Shown in pieces: positions 11,342 to 25,100 of a DNA stretch of 64,000 nucleotides; position 1 is the stretch's first letter, and each line of letters starts with the position of its first letter. Origin of the DNA: Circinella umbellata (Eukaryota > Mucoromycota > Mucoromycetes > Mucorales > Lichtheimiaceae); the NCBI GenBank assembly GCA_025093555.1, contig JAIWNF010000033.1, positions 372,001-436,000 on the forward strand, in the 5' to 3' direction. Made by a program: the position numbers and the translations under genes. A model generated the notes under the pieces. It saw only the letters and a program-made list of their open reading frames with translations. It had not been told where the DNA came from and made no database searches.

Positions 11342-14300
11342 ATGGTGTTAAATAGGCTAGAAGAGCTACCAGCACATTTAGATCCACAATGTTTATTAAT
11401 TTCGAATTTGAATCGTGATACCTATGCAGAAACTTTATTTGAATTTTTTAACAAGTTTCAAGACGTTGAACACGTCGAGATTGATCTTGATAAACAAAAT
11501 CGTTCAAAAGGATCTGCCATTATTTTATTTGTGTAAGTCCTTTTTTTTTTTTTAAGTTTGTGCTGATAAATTTTTGACAGTATAATAATAGATGTATATT
11601 TAATAATACTTTGTATACGTTTTTCTCTTTTTTATTATTCATATTAGTCAACCTCTTACTAATTATAATATCATTCTATCAAAATTCCGGATCGATGGCA
11701 AATTAATTGTTATGGGGTTTGCACCAAAAGGATTTGTTTCAACTCATTCATGGCGGGAAACATCAAAAAGACCAGATCATATTGGGGTCCCAGCAGTCCA
11801 TTTTTCTCTGGGTACCATGCTGGCTTCCAAGACCTTTGTTGATTTATGGTCCTATCCAAAAGATATTCAGTTTACTATGAATTTCAATCTTCGTCAAATA
11901 TCAATTTATTTTCGACACTTGGAACACAGATATCGAATGGATTTTGGATTTAACAACATTAATGGTGAAATGAAAATGGAACGAGAAGGTTTATCAACAC
12001 ATTTAACTTTTACTTTATGGTGCCCTGCACGTACTTGGCGGGAAACAGTGGTTCAACGAGAACAAAAACCTCAACAACAACCCTATATGATCAATGGCAA
12101 TAATACCAACAATAATGTCCGAAATGATTATAACAATTCTATACCTTCACCTTCACCATTACGTACCAATCGATCCTTTAATAATACTAACAATACAAAT
12201 AATAATATGATCCGAGCCACCAAAACGACGACTGATAGAATATGGGAACGTGTATTAGATATTCCCTTGGATAAGAATGCACAAATATTAATAAATCGAG
12301 AAAACGAAAAAAGCAAACGAGAACGTACTCCAGTATTCCCAGAATATCTTCCACACCGAGTCAATTTAGCTGCATGGCGAACTTATCGTATCAAATTCGA
12401 ACCACCCGAACATATGCTTAAAGATTTTGAAACCATGCTAAAAAATGCAGCTCACTATAACTTGATTTCACGTGAATTTAATTTGCGTCGCCAATTACCT
12501 TTACGTGTATTGCCAGCATCTCAACTTCCCCAAAAGCCTCACAATCATATTGAACGTGCTAAAAAATTGGAGGATTTTGATGTTCTTTATTATTTGGAAT
12601 GTGCAATTACGCAAGGCCTTATTGATGAAATTAACTTGGATAATACATTGTATGAAGTGTTGAATGAAATTGGGAGTACAAATCAGCAGTATCCTCGAGG
12701 TATCTTGAAAGCATTATTGGAAGAAGAAAACTCGCGTGTTTGGAAACCCTATGATGCGATCTCCAAAGTATTCAATCAAAAAAGTTTAAAAGTGGCGTCA
12801 TCAACAGCCGTTCCTGATCATTGTGTTCTTATTCGAAAAGTCATCGTGACTCCAACTACCATGTATCTTCAACCACCTACTTTGGAAGTGACCAATCGAG
12901 TAATTCGGCATTTTTCAGCTTATGCGGATCGATTTTTACGTGTACAATTTGTAGATGAAGGAATGACGCGTGTTGCGGCTGCTTTTGATGCTGAAACAAG
13001 TGATGTGATTTATTCACGTATTTACAAGGTACTCCAAGGAGGTATTCAAATTGGAACAAGACGTTATGATTTTCTTGCATTTTCAAGTTCACAGCTACGT
13101 GGTCATGGATGTTGGTTTTTTGCGCCTACAAGAGAATTAAGTTGTGGTATGATTCGTAGTTGGATGGGTTCATTTACTCATGTGAAAACTGTTGCCAAAC
13201 GTGCTGTACGAATGGGTCAGGTAAAATAAATAATCGGTCAAAAAAGGAAAACCAATGGATGGATGGATAAGAAGGAAAAAGAGAATGGAGTAGTTGGAAA
13301 GGTTTATTTGAAGATAAGTCTTTAACGAATAGTTATACTTAACTTTATTCTCCCCGTTTTCTTGTCCCCAACAATATGTAATCTACAGTGCTTTTCAACA
13401 ACAATACCTACTATTCAATTATCAGAAAATCAAGTTGAAGTAATTGATGATGTCGTACGAAATGGATATACATTTTCAGATGGTGTAGGGAAGATTTCAC
13501 CTCAACTCGCTCGTGATGTGTCACAAAATTTGAAACTTGGCCATGTCCCTAGTTGTTTTCAATTTCGTCTTGGAGGTGCCAAAGGTGTATTATCCTTATC
13601 CAATTATCTCAGTGGACGTCAAATCCAATTACGACCAAGTCAAATCAAATTTGAATCTGCTCACACCATGTTGGAAGTCATTCGTTCTTCAGAATACTTA
13701 CCAGCTTATCTCAATCGTCAAGCCATTACCTTACTTTCCACATTGGGTATCAAAGATCAAACATTTATGCAAATGACAAAAAAAATGGTTGACTCCATGA
13801 CGAACATGCTTGGTAATCCAACATCAGCCATCAAGATTGTTTGTCAAAATATGGATGAGCATGGTAACACGGATATCATGGCACGTATCATTGATGCTGG
13901 GTTTTTAGATCGTGGGGATCCTTATATTATCAACATGTTAAATGTATTTCGTGTATCCAAATTGAGGGATATAAAAGAAAAAGCACGGATCCATGTTCCC
14001 AAAGGTGCATTTTTGTTGGGTATGTTGGATGAAACGGATTCTTTGGAAGAAGGGGAAATTTATGTACGTATTTCGGATACCACTACCAGTAATTCCTCGT
14101 CATCTCGTCGAAAACCACCTATTGTCGGACCCTGTGTGATTTTTCGAAATCCTTGTTTCCATCCTGGGGATGTACGTACGGTAATGGCTGTGGATTATCC
14201 TAAATTGAGACATCTTTATGATGTAGTGGTATTTTCTGCCAAAGGTTTTCGTGATTTACCAAGTATGTTATCTGGTGGTGATCTTGATGGAGATGATTAT

Positions 14301-15847
14301 ACGTACGTATTCCGTTGTTTGTTATTGTTTGATATATAATAATTCGACTAACATATGTGTTGTTATTGTAAATATCAATTAAATAGAGTAATTTGGGATG
14401 AAGCACTTTTACCAACCAAGAGTAACTACGCTCCTTTGAGCTATAAGGGTGCAACACCATTGGAAGTGGATCAAGTGAAGATTTCAGATATTATAAAATT
14501 CTTTGTAAATTATATCAATAATGATAATCTCGGGCAAATTGCAAATTCCCATCTTGCTATTTCGGATAAATCATCTCAGGGTGCAAAAGATGGCCGTTGT
14601 GTACGTTTAGCACAGTTACATTCAGCAGCTGTTGGTAAGAATGTTTATTATTATTGAAAAAAAAAACAATAATATAAGTCATCCGAGAACTATTTTAATT
14701 ATGTAACTCATGTATTTTTTTTTTCTTTGCAAAAATGTATTATATATGTATAGATTTTGCAAAAACAGGACAACCAGTAAAGTTTGAAAATGACTTACGA
14801 ACTAATACATTCCCCGACTTTATGCAAAAACTTGATAAAGAAAGCTATGAATCTGATAAAGTTTTGGGTCGTATGTATCGTTCCATCAATGCTAACGATT
14901 ATGAAAAGTATCGGGAAATCTTGTTAGATACTACCACCTATGATCATCGATTATGGTTGGATGGAATGGCAGAATACATTGTATTTGCACGTGATCAACA
15001 AGCGTGTTATAATCGTGATCTTTTAGCCTTAATGAATCAATATGGTATTTATACTGAAACTGAACTAGTCTCCGGGTATGTAATGGAATGGAAAAAGAAA
15101 ACAAGTGCACGTAAAAGTATGTTTGAACAAACTAAACAAGTGATTAAAGCTGTTAAATCACTGCAAGAAAAGTATCGAAAAGAGTTTTTACGCACTGTTG
15201 ATACTTCTACAACAACAACGACAGCAAAAACAATTATTATTGGTAAAGACGGAAGACGAAAGCAAGAAGGACCAGTAAAACTTGAATCATCCAAACATGA
15301 GCTTGAATTAAAAGCTGCAGGATATTACTATGTGACATATCACCCACAGGAACGGGCACGATTAAAATCTGATGAAGCAGGATTATTTAGTTTTCCATGG
15401 ATTGTATATGATTATATCTGTGCTATTGCTGTACGTAATACGGAACGAAGATTTGAACAGAAGATGCTGGACCCTATTTCGGAACATATCATTGATATGC
15501 ATCGAACCGATCTTGACCCTGGCTTACAAGTCTCTTTGGCACAGGAAGAGTCAGAAGAAGAATTTGATGACGATGACGACGACGACGATGAAGATGATGA
15601 TTATGACGATGACGACGACGAAGAAGACGACGATGAAAATGAAAATGAATTAAATAAAAATGAAGATAATAATGAAGACATACCGGTGTTGACATTCAAG
15701 ATTAGTGACTTGAAAAAAAAAGCTGACCAACCACAACAAGATCAACCACAACCTGTACCTGATTTTAATGTACCTCCAGGCACTTACGTTAATATCGGTG
15801 CAAATGCTTCAGAAGAAGAACTTAAGCAGAAATTGCTTCCTTTGTAA
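11342..15847 (+). CDS. RNA-dependent RNA polymerase of the RNA-silencing pathway
   Basis: Cellular RdRP that makes double-stranded RNA for siRNA production. The derived model joins 11342-11532, 11648-13220, 13389-14302, 14387-14634 and 14754-15847, with all phases closing, and gives 1339 aa. An N-terminal RRM-like fold is suggested at residues about 14-75 (CLLISNL... SKGSAIILFV). The polymerase core carries RMGQCFSTT across the second splice junction, DGVGKISPQLA, and the catalytic LSGGDLDGDDY (DLDGD at residues about 886-890), the double-psi beta-barrel signature of this family. The segment AAVDFAKTGQPV follows. The last 130 residues contain a long Asp/Glu tract. The GTG at 11330 is in frame, but the first ATG is at 11342. 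Early-diverging fungi usually carry several paralogues; which one this is cannot be told from the window. Confidence 0.95.
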
Positions 15848-16067
15848 AATATTTTGTGTAGTAAATGTTAAATATATATCCATCCCACCTCCCTCTCTAT
15901 TTTCTAATTTTTTTTCGCGACGCGTAACACAAAAAAAAAGAGACGCGTTTTGCTGTATAATAAAGAATAATCTCAAAAAAAAAAAAATTCAAGTGGGGTA
16001 CAGAAATCAAAAAAATATAAAAAACCTCTTTTTTCATTTTCTACTTGCATTTTCAATATTATACATC

Positions 16068-18994
16068 ATGAATCATAATCACATGTCATATTCTACTTCA
16101 AAACCTAAGAAGGCTGGTACCCTTAATGCTTACTTTAAACCAGCTGTTCGAAATAACAACAACAACAACAATAATAACAATGATAATAATCGTTCTTTAT
16201 CGTCTTCGTGGCGTTCAATATCTCCTTTGTCAAATACACAAATACAACAACAAAATTCTTCAGCCACTATTGATTTAACAGATAATAATAGTGATGACGA
16301 TGACTTGATTATTCTCGACGACATTCCAAAAAATTCATACCGTGGTAGTCGTGTCAATAACAGCAATAGTAGCAGTCAACAAGAAAGTTTTGGAAGCCAA
16401 GGCATTCAAACACAAGAATTATCAAGTACGTCAAAATTCAAAAAAGAGCCTTCGTATAATTTAGATCAACGACAAAAGCCTTTCTTCAGCAGTTATACAC
16501 CTCAAACATCACATACTACTGCGTCTACTTTTGGAGCAAGAGGAATGAGTTCAACAGCAACAAACGATAGCTACAACAGCAACAACAACAATAATAATAA
16601 TTATTATAGTAATCGAGTTGTACCTGTGGAACGTAAAGTATCCCAACCTTCTGGTATGTCATTGACTGATCGACTTGGTTCTAATGTTTCTCACCCAATA
16701 CGAGGGGCTGGGATGGTATCTTCTTCATCTTTTGGCTGGAAAAAAACTGTTGATACCTCATCCTCATCATCAACAACAACATCATCAACAGGTACAAAAC
16801 GTGGTTATAGTTCTATCACATCCTCATCATCCTCATCATCAGCAGGGTGGGCATCATCAATGTCTACGAATAAAAAGAAACGTGAATTACCAGCTACATT
16901 TATTACATCAGCAAGCGCTTTAGGAGTATTGAATGGAAAAGCAACAAAAGAGAGAACTATTGGTGGATTTAAATCAGTTACATCATCATCGTCTTCTAAT
17001 AAAAAAAGTTATGGTAGCAATATGTCATTTTATGGTAGCAACAGTAACAGCAATAACAATAATAATAGATACTCTCCCAATAAGCGTAATAATAACAAAA
17101 AATCATCTTATCGACCTAAGCTTTCAACAGAACAACAAAAAGTATTTGACATTGTAGTTAATGAACGACGAAGTATCTTTTTTACTGGTTCGGCTGGTAC
17201 TGGAAAATCTGTCTTGCTAAGAGGTAAAATTAATAATCGTGGATTAATATATATATATATATATATATGTATGGAGGGAATAATAGCTGATAATTTAATC
17301 TCTTGATATTTACATTAAAAATATATAGCCATCATTGATTCATTAAGAGAAAAATATCCAGATGGTGTTGCCGTTACAGCTCCTACTGGTATTGCTGCAT
17401 GTAATATTAATGGTAGTACAATTCATAGTTTTGCTGGTATTGGACTTGGACAAGATCCTCCTATGAAATTGGTTCAAAAGGTACAAAGTAATAAGAAAGC
17501 TTCTGAACGTTGGAGAAGAACACGGGTTTTAATTATTGATGAAAGTAAGTTTTTTCTGACTAGTGGTTTGGAGGGTGAGAATGGGGATTGTATTTGTGTG
17601 GTAAATTAATACATTAATCTTGTTGATAACCTTTCTAGTTTCTATGGTGGATGCTGAATTATTTGATAAAATTGAATTAATTGCTCGTACAATGAAAGCA
17701 AGTCAAAAACCATTTGGTGATATTCAGGTATTAAAAAGAGAAACCCTACCATGAAGATAAATTTATACAAAAGATTATTAATAAAAAATATCATTTTAGC
17801 TTATTGTTACTGGTGATTTTTTTCAATTACCTCCTGTTTCAAGATATGGCATGGCACGTTTCGCATTTGAATCAAAATGTTGGCCAAAAGTTATTAATAA
17901 AACTATCATGTTAAAACAAGTATTCCGACAAAAAGATTCAGGTAATATATAGTTAAATACATGTATAGACTTTATTATATATGAATATTAACAATTGGGG
18001 GGTTTTTTTTTGTTTTACTTTTAGAATTCGTTGATATTTTGAACGAAATGCGTTTAGGTCGTTTATCCGAAGCTGCTATCCAAAAATTCCGTTCGCTTTC
18101 TCGGACTCCACAAACATATAATATGATTGAACCTACTGAATTGTAAGTAATAGTAATAGTGATATTCGCGGGGGAAGAAAGTATATATTAAGCTATTCAT
18201 CATTTATAATATATATATATATATATACAGATATGCTCTTCGAGATCAAGTGGATAAATCAAATACTGCACGACTTAATGGTTTAACAGGAGAGATTCGA
18301 ACTTTTAAAGCACGTGACACAGGTGATAAATCTAAAGTGGAAGGATGTATTGCGCCAGAAACAGTTCATCTTAAAAAGGATGCTCAAGTCATGTTATTGA
18401 AAAACATGGATCAAACCCTTGTCAATGGATCATTGGGTATTGTAGTAGGATTTGTTGGAGATGAAAAATATAACACCCTAAGTGATATTCGACGATGTAT
18501 GGCACCAAGTAAATTTTCTGGCGCACAAAGCAGTGAAATAGAACCAGATTTAGAATCAATGAAAAGTCAACAATGGCCTATTGTTCGATTTACGGATGGA
18601 CGTGAAGTATTAATGGAAAGTGAACAATGGAGTATCGAGTTACCAGGTAAGCGAAAAAAAAGAAGAAAACTTTTTATATTATTTTAATTATTATAATAAG
18701 TTACTAATCAATACCAAATGAATGAATGGGTGGGGGTTAGGTGGTGAAGTAGTTGCTTCAAGAAATCAAATTCCACTCATGTTGGCTTGGGCAATGAGTA
18801 TTCATAAATCTCAAGGTCAAACTTTAGAAAGTGTTCGTGTGGATTTAGGGAAAGTATTTGAAAAAGGACAAGCTTATGTTGCATTATCTCGGGCTACATC
18901 ACTCGAAGGGTTACAAATTCTAAATTTTGATGAAAGCAAAGTAATGGCCCATGGAAGAGTGGCAACTTTTTATCAAAATCTCGATACCGTATAA
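16068..18994 (+). CDS. PIF1-family DNA helicase
   Basis: 5'-3' DNA helicase acting in genome stability, telomeres and mitochondrial DNA in other fungi. The derived model joins 16068-17223, 17329-17544, 17639-17727, 17800-17941, 18025-18142, 18231-18646 and 18741-18994, giving 796 aa. Residues 1-350 are low-complexity (Asn/Ser tracts) but include [10 protein letters not shown] near the start, reminiscent of a PCNA-binding box, and acidic-hydrophobic IDLT and DLIILDD, reminiscent of SUMO-interacting motifs. The helicase begins at [10 protein letters not shown]. Walker A is GSAGTGKS (about 374-381), followed by [18 protein letters not shown] (motif II, split by an intron), GDFFQLPPV, and the C-terminal [15 protein letters not shown] and YVALSRATS. 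No N-terminal mitochondrial presequence is evident. It lies 220 bp downstream of RdRP in the same direction. Confidence 0.95.
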
Positions 18995-19136
18995 AAAAAA
19001 AGGAAACGTTATTCCATTATCCCCCAAATAACAATCGTTACTTTATCTTTTTTTTAATATAATATATGTATGTTTAATAATAATAATAATAACAACAATA
19101 ATAAAAATAAAAAAAAGAGAGAAAGAATGGTATGAA

Positions 19137-21034
19137 TTATGATAGTGATGATAATGATAATGATGTTGGTGATGATTGATGTTTTATACGAGATAACATA
19201 TTTTGCCAAGCACTTAATTTTTGTTTTTCAAGAATAAGTTGACTTTTTGCATATTCACGAATGGATGAAATCATATCACTTGCAGTTTGAGGTTTAAATC
19301 TTTTTTCTAAATCTTCATCAAAATGAGTATCAATACGTTCATAACGTTGTAATGCATCTTTTTCAATACGTCGTGCCTATTTTGCATAAATAAAAAAGTA
19401 AATAAATAATAAATAATAAACAAATAATAAATAAAATGATGTAATAAAAGTAAAAGACCTTACATATTCTAACTCAGCAATAGCATCAGTCGCTTGGTTA
19501 CGATCAATATTAGAAGATGATTTAAGTCTTTCAACATTTCTTAAACTAGATTCTGTTCTTTTACGACTTGAAAAATAATCTGAAAGTACAGATAATCGTT
19601 TCATCATTATATTTTGTGCATTAATTGCATTCTTAATTTGATAATCTATTTCTTCTCCTAAAGTTTCATTCATTGCTATTTCCTATATATATAAATATCT
19701 TTTTATTATTATTATTATATACAACATATGTCGTTCACCTATTTTCTTACCTGAAGTAACTCAATACTATGTATTTGTTGACATGCTCTAACTATATACT
19801 TATAAACACTATCTTTTCCATCAATAAACTTATAATAATCTTCCTTCCCCAATTCAATATTTATCACAAATATAAATGACATACATGAAAAGTTCCGGAT
19901 GTCGTTCCATACCACCATATGTAATCCATATTGAAGCTAAATCCATCCATGCTTCTGCACTACCTATTTTGTAGTACAAAAAGAAAGTTTAAAACAAACT
20001 CATCATTCTTTTTTTTTTCACTTCTTTTTTCTTTTTCCCCGTCCTGTCCTGACCTTTTTGTTCATGAGCAACTCGGGATAAACAAGGCTGTAACCGACCA
20101 AGATAAAGTCGAAATGTATCAATTTGTTCATTTAATATCCAAAATTCAGGTTCAAGATCTTCATTTTTTACTGTAGCACTATGTCTTCGTTTGGAGTTAT
20201 TTGGCTTCTTCTTGTTTAACTGTGGTCGGAACTTTTTATATTTATTTTTTTATACATAAACAACTTTATGGTTAGACAATGCACTTGGCTTTCCCATATC
20301 TTGGCAAGGCGGATGATGAACTCTCACAAAAAAAAAGGGTTTACCCTTCTTTTTGTCCTCTTTTTTTTGGGGGGGATGAAGGTGGGGGGAGTGGATGGGT
20401 ACGGGTGTGGAGGAAAGACAAGGAGTGAACAGAAAAAAAAAAGAAGCTTACCTACCCCGACTTCACTTTCAATAAATTCACGTAGTCCTTCACTTTGTTG
20501 TATCCTTTCATGATTTGCTATTCTATCAAGCCAACGTTGTATTTTAATATCTGGAGTAGGTAATAGTTGATTTTCTGCCTCTTCTCCTTCATCTTCTTCT
20601 TGATTATTATCCTTTTGTTTTTGTTTTTGATCAATCAGTTCAATCCACCAATACCGACTTAATAAATGGCCTTGTTTATCGTATTTTGCTTGTGGACAAA
20701 TGGGAAGAACGGGTATATATACATCATCAAGTGTTGCAGTCAAATGACCATGAAGTTTTTCGAGTTCACTATAATATCGAGGAATCCTTCGCTGTTTATG
20801 TCGATATTTGACAAGTGTTGTCTAAAATTATAAAACTATTTATCAGAGGGAAAGAAACATTTTCCTTTTTATTTTCAGCATAAATTATTGAGGGAAATAG
20901 CTTACTAGTGCTTGTATCCAAAAGACAGGATCTTTACGATTATAATCCACTGTGGTGATTTGAAGAAAAAGTTGAGGAAAATGTCGATTATTTGTTATAG
21001 TTAACTCATCTTGTTGCCAATTCTCGAGTGACAT
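19137..21034 (-). CDS. PX-domain sorting nexin, Vps17-like
   Basis: Likely membrane-bending subunit of the endosomal retromer/sorting-nexin coat. A start at 21034 (MSLENWQQDELTI) and several short introns give a protein with an N-terminal PX domain: FLQITTVDYNRKDP, then TLVKYRHKQRRIPRYYSELEKL, DVYIPVLP, and IQQSEGLREFIESEVG. A long helical C-terminal half follows, consistent with a BAR domain (NAQNIMMKRLSVLSDYFSSRKR, ALQRYERIDTHFDEDLEKRF). The PX residues and overall order resemble Vps17 more than other nexins, but assignment to Vps17 rather than another PX-BAR protein is an inference. The C-terminus is Ser-rich. The intron near 20230-20455 is unusually G/T-biased. Confidence 0.7.
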
Positions 21035-21253
21035 TTCGTTTTTTTTCGTCTTCTTTTTCGTCTTCTCTGTTTCTTCCCCTCTCTTTTTGTTATTAATAAT
21101 AAAAAAAAAAGAAAAACTCGGCTCGTTTCTTTTTGTTGTTGAAAGTTTAAATAGATCGTAATAGACGATTAGAGTCTTTCTTCAATGGAACAAAAAAAAC
21201 ACACTTTGCAGTCTTTTTGTTTTTTTGGTATACAGTGTGTTTTTGTGCGAGAA

Positions 21254-21296
<43 letters not shown>

Positions 21297-22152
21297 AAGA
21301 CGAAAGGAAGAAAAAAGAAATATAGCAAAAAAAAAAAAAAAAAAAAAAAAACTTGAGAGGGAGGGTTAAAATTAGAGAAAAAAAACAGGGTTTAGACCTG
21401 CTTCTCTTGGTCAGGCGAATGAGAATGGCATTGTTTCCAGAACTGAATCGGTTGTAACACCATAATCGAGCGTACATATGGAACACACATTGATCATTTC
21501 GGCTGAGAAGTGTCTGCACTATGGATGTGCATATGATCTAGTTTGTTGTTCTTATTGTATATTTTGTTCGATATCGCAGTTACGTACATTAATAAATATA
21601 TCGATTTAGAATGCTGTATTTACTCTAAATAGTACGATATTATTATTTAATTGTTTTGTTTTATTACAAGCTATTTTATCGAAGAGATAGTTGGTTTCAT
21701 ATTACACAAGAATATATGCGTACTTACCACCTAGTTAGGTGCCACTCCACGATCGGCTTACCTTCTCGGTTCAATTCAATTTTCACCAGCTCAAGTATTT
21801 GTTACTATGGAGACCTTTTTTTTTTTACTTATTTTATATCCGCAATGTTTATATGTATATGAGTTATCAGGAAAAGTAAACAAGTAGATAAATAGATAGT
21901 TGAATGACGATATAGTATTTATTTGAAAACAATCCAATACTATATTATCTATTTTTTTTATGATACTTGATTATATATAAACTATTGAAGAGTGAAAATA
22001 ATAATAATAAAAAAGTTAATACAATAAATGGATGAGTGAATGAGTGAGGGTGTATATGTATATTTGAATTTATAAGAGAAACGGGCGAAAAAATGTGGAT
22101 ATATTTATGTATATGTAAGTTAGTTTTAGAATGAAGAGAAATTGAAGTTTAT
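21035..22152. other. intergenic with purine microsatellite and poly(A) run
   Basis: Holds the presumed nexin promoter, a (GAGAAA)-type purine repeat and a 23-nt A run, then AT-rich DNA. No gene is recognised; a frame at 21656-21862 has no family features. Confidence 0.5.
21246..21355 (+). repeat. polypurine microsatellite (GAGA/GAGAAA units) followed by poly(A)
   Basis: About 55 bp of repeated GAGAAAGAGAGA units and then 23 consecutive A residues near 21328-21351. It is a simple repeat in the region just upstream of the nexin start codon. Confidence 0.85.
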
Positions 22153-25100
22153 TTATACAAGATGACTTTCATCTTCTAATCCATAAACTCCAAAGTCTAA
22201 TACTTCAAATGAAGTAATATTGTTCCTATTTAATTTTAATTAGGTTATTATTTAAAAGATGTACCCCTTAAAAAACAATAAGCATTCATCCAATCATTTT
22301 TTGTTTTGTTTTTTTAGTTACCTGTGTACTGCTGCAACACATCGACGTCTATCAAACGCCACACGCCAAACTCCATTCACACCCGTAATAAGATCTCTAA
22401 CATGTCGTCCAGTTTTGATATCCCACATTTTTAAACCACCTTCTGAACCAGAAATGACTTTTGTTTCATCGTGATGAAAACATGTGATTGCACCACGGTG
22501 ACCACTGAGTACATGTTGACATCCACCATTTTCTGGGGACCATATACGTAATGAAGCATCCGCCGCTGCTGATACAAGATAATTAGGTGTTAAACCCAAT
22601 AAACCAACCAAGATGGAATGACCTTCCAATACCTTGAGGCAATGACCATGTTCCATATCCCAAATTCTCACTGTACTATCCATACTTCCACTCATACATC
22701 GTTGACGTTCTGGATCAATCACCACGGCATAGACTTTTTGAGTATGACCTTCCATTCGATGAAGCAATGAGCCCTGTTCTACATTCCATACACAGACAGA
22801 ACAATCATAACTACCACTGACCAATCGATTCCCGTGAGCCGCTAATGCACGAACGGATTGATTATGACCTGTTAATGTATGCATAAACCATGGGTTGACA
22901 CCTACACCATTGAAGGTTTCGTCCCGATCCAAATTAGGTAGTCGCCATACACGTAATGTGGCATCCCTTGAACCGGTAACAATCAATGGTACACTGGGTT
23001 CCATTTTTCCATTCACCAATGTTGGAATGATGATTTGAAGGCAACGTACTGTAGATGTGTGCCCCAAGAATACATGTGTACATACACCTTGTCGAATATC
23101 CCATACACGTACTGTACGATCCGTAGATCCACTGACGAGTGTATTTCGGTAATATTGTAATGCCCATACACCGCCTTCATGGCCTTGTAAAGAATGATAT
23201 TGTTGTCCTGTAGCAATATCATAAATGTTGATAAAGTTGTCGTCAGCACCAGATATAATTTTGTCATTGTCAACGATCTCTAAGCATGTCACCACATGCC
23301 CCGGGTGACCTTCAAAGTTGATTCGTTTTGCTCGTCCATGATTCCAATTTTGACGAAGGGTATAATGACGACGATAAATATCTTTGTATGGGTGATTGGG
23401 TGCTTTTAATTTTCCTTTTCGATTATAATTGTTGGTGTTATTACTGTCGTTGATACCATCAATATCCATCTTACTACCACTGCTATGACTACTATTACTA
23501 CTGGTGGTGCTGTGGTTGCTAATACTATTACTATTATGATTATTACTTGTCATACTATTGCTGTTGCGATGGCTTTTATGTTGTTGACTAAAAGTAGAAA
23601 GTGCTTTCATTGGTAAACTAGTAAGATCCGCACCATACCATGCTTGTCGCCATTTTACATGAGGTTCAGAAAGCTCTCGATCTCCTTCTTCAACATCTTC
23701 TGCAATATCCATATCTGATTGTTGTTCAAACATAGATTCATTTAAGTCTATTCCAATAGCCATTACATCACCTCTAGCTTCTTTTTCTTCTAGTTCTTGT
23801 ATTCCATCATCATTTTCTTCATAATCCAAATCATAAATATCTTCATCCTCATCATCAAGAATAATATCATCCTCATCTTGCCATGGATCTTTGTATTCAA
23901 CATTATCTTTTTCTAATAGTCGTTTCCATGTTGATATATCCGAATCAATAATAGAACGCCACTTGTGACTGACACATGCTGCACGACATAATGATTCTGC
24001 ATCCAAGTAACTAATCACATGAAGTGCCAATTCCAGAGGAAGTGACGCAAGAAAATCACGTTTTAAGGCAGGAACAATCATTGAATTGACAAATTGAAGG
24101 GTATTGGTTGACGATCTTTTAAGTAGTTGAAATAAGACATAACTTTTCATTTCGGATGATAATGTATCATAAGTATGGACCATGTTTGGTAATCGTCGTA
24201 AAGTCTCTGTCATATTGGGATCGAATTCAATATCCGTATCTTCTAATGAGAAAGATGATGATGATGATACTCTTCCTGATGAACCTATAGATGTGGATGG
24301 ACCTGATGTTGTTGACATCGTAATAGCTTCTTCTTCATCATTCAAATTTATTGGATAAGAAGGTGATGGCATAGCGTATTTGTCGATATAGGCTTCAGAT
24401 CGTGATGCCTCAGCTGATGATGAAGATGATGATGATGCCGTATTGATAGTAGAGTAATGAAGTGGTGGTAAAAATGTTTCAAGCCGTGCTCGTTTTTTAT
24501 TATAAATTGTGTTAGATGAAGATGATGGATTGTTATTAGTGGATGATGATCCGCGTCTTTTGTTTGCCAGATAATCGGATTGTTGCTATAAAAAATGTTT
24601 CGGATCGGATGAATGTAGACGAAAGAAAAAAAGATGTTCAGTTACAAGAACAAGCTGGTTTGTGTACACTTATTTTTTATGATGGCTCCTTCTCCCTCTT
24701 CCTTCACCCCTTTCTTCTCTCATCCCTCTTCCTATACATGCTATCTTATTTTATGTCTTTATTATCTTCCGTTTTACATATGTGAATGGGTTACCTTATC
24801 CGGTAGTTGCTCACTTACTGGCTTTGTATTAAATATTCTACAAGGTCTAAGACTAGGAGGGGTTACGGCATTAGAAAGTGGGTATCCTGTACTGTTATGA
24901 TGATGATCATGGACAATGGTTGAACGATCGAGATGACTTGTTGAATTGTTAGGCGAAGACAAAGAAGTTTCTACAAGAATTCGGACAGTTGTTGGAGTCG
25001 AAGAAGGTGTAGATAACGGAGGGGAAGGATTACAAGTATTATTATTAGAAGAAGTAGAAGCATCAGTAGTTGTACTCCTCTCAGCATTGGTATTGACTAA

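Noticed and set aside
15489..15695. His/Arg-rich minus-strand frame
   Set aside because: Antisense of the RdRP Asp/Glu tract; composition is an artefact of GAC/GAT repeats.
21730..21800. Possible tRNA (GGTTCAATTC resembling a B box)
   Set aside because: No matching acceptor stem, A box or anticodon arm could be built.
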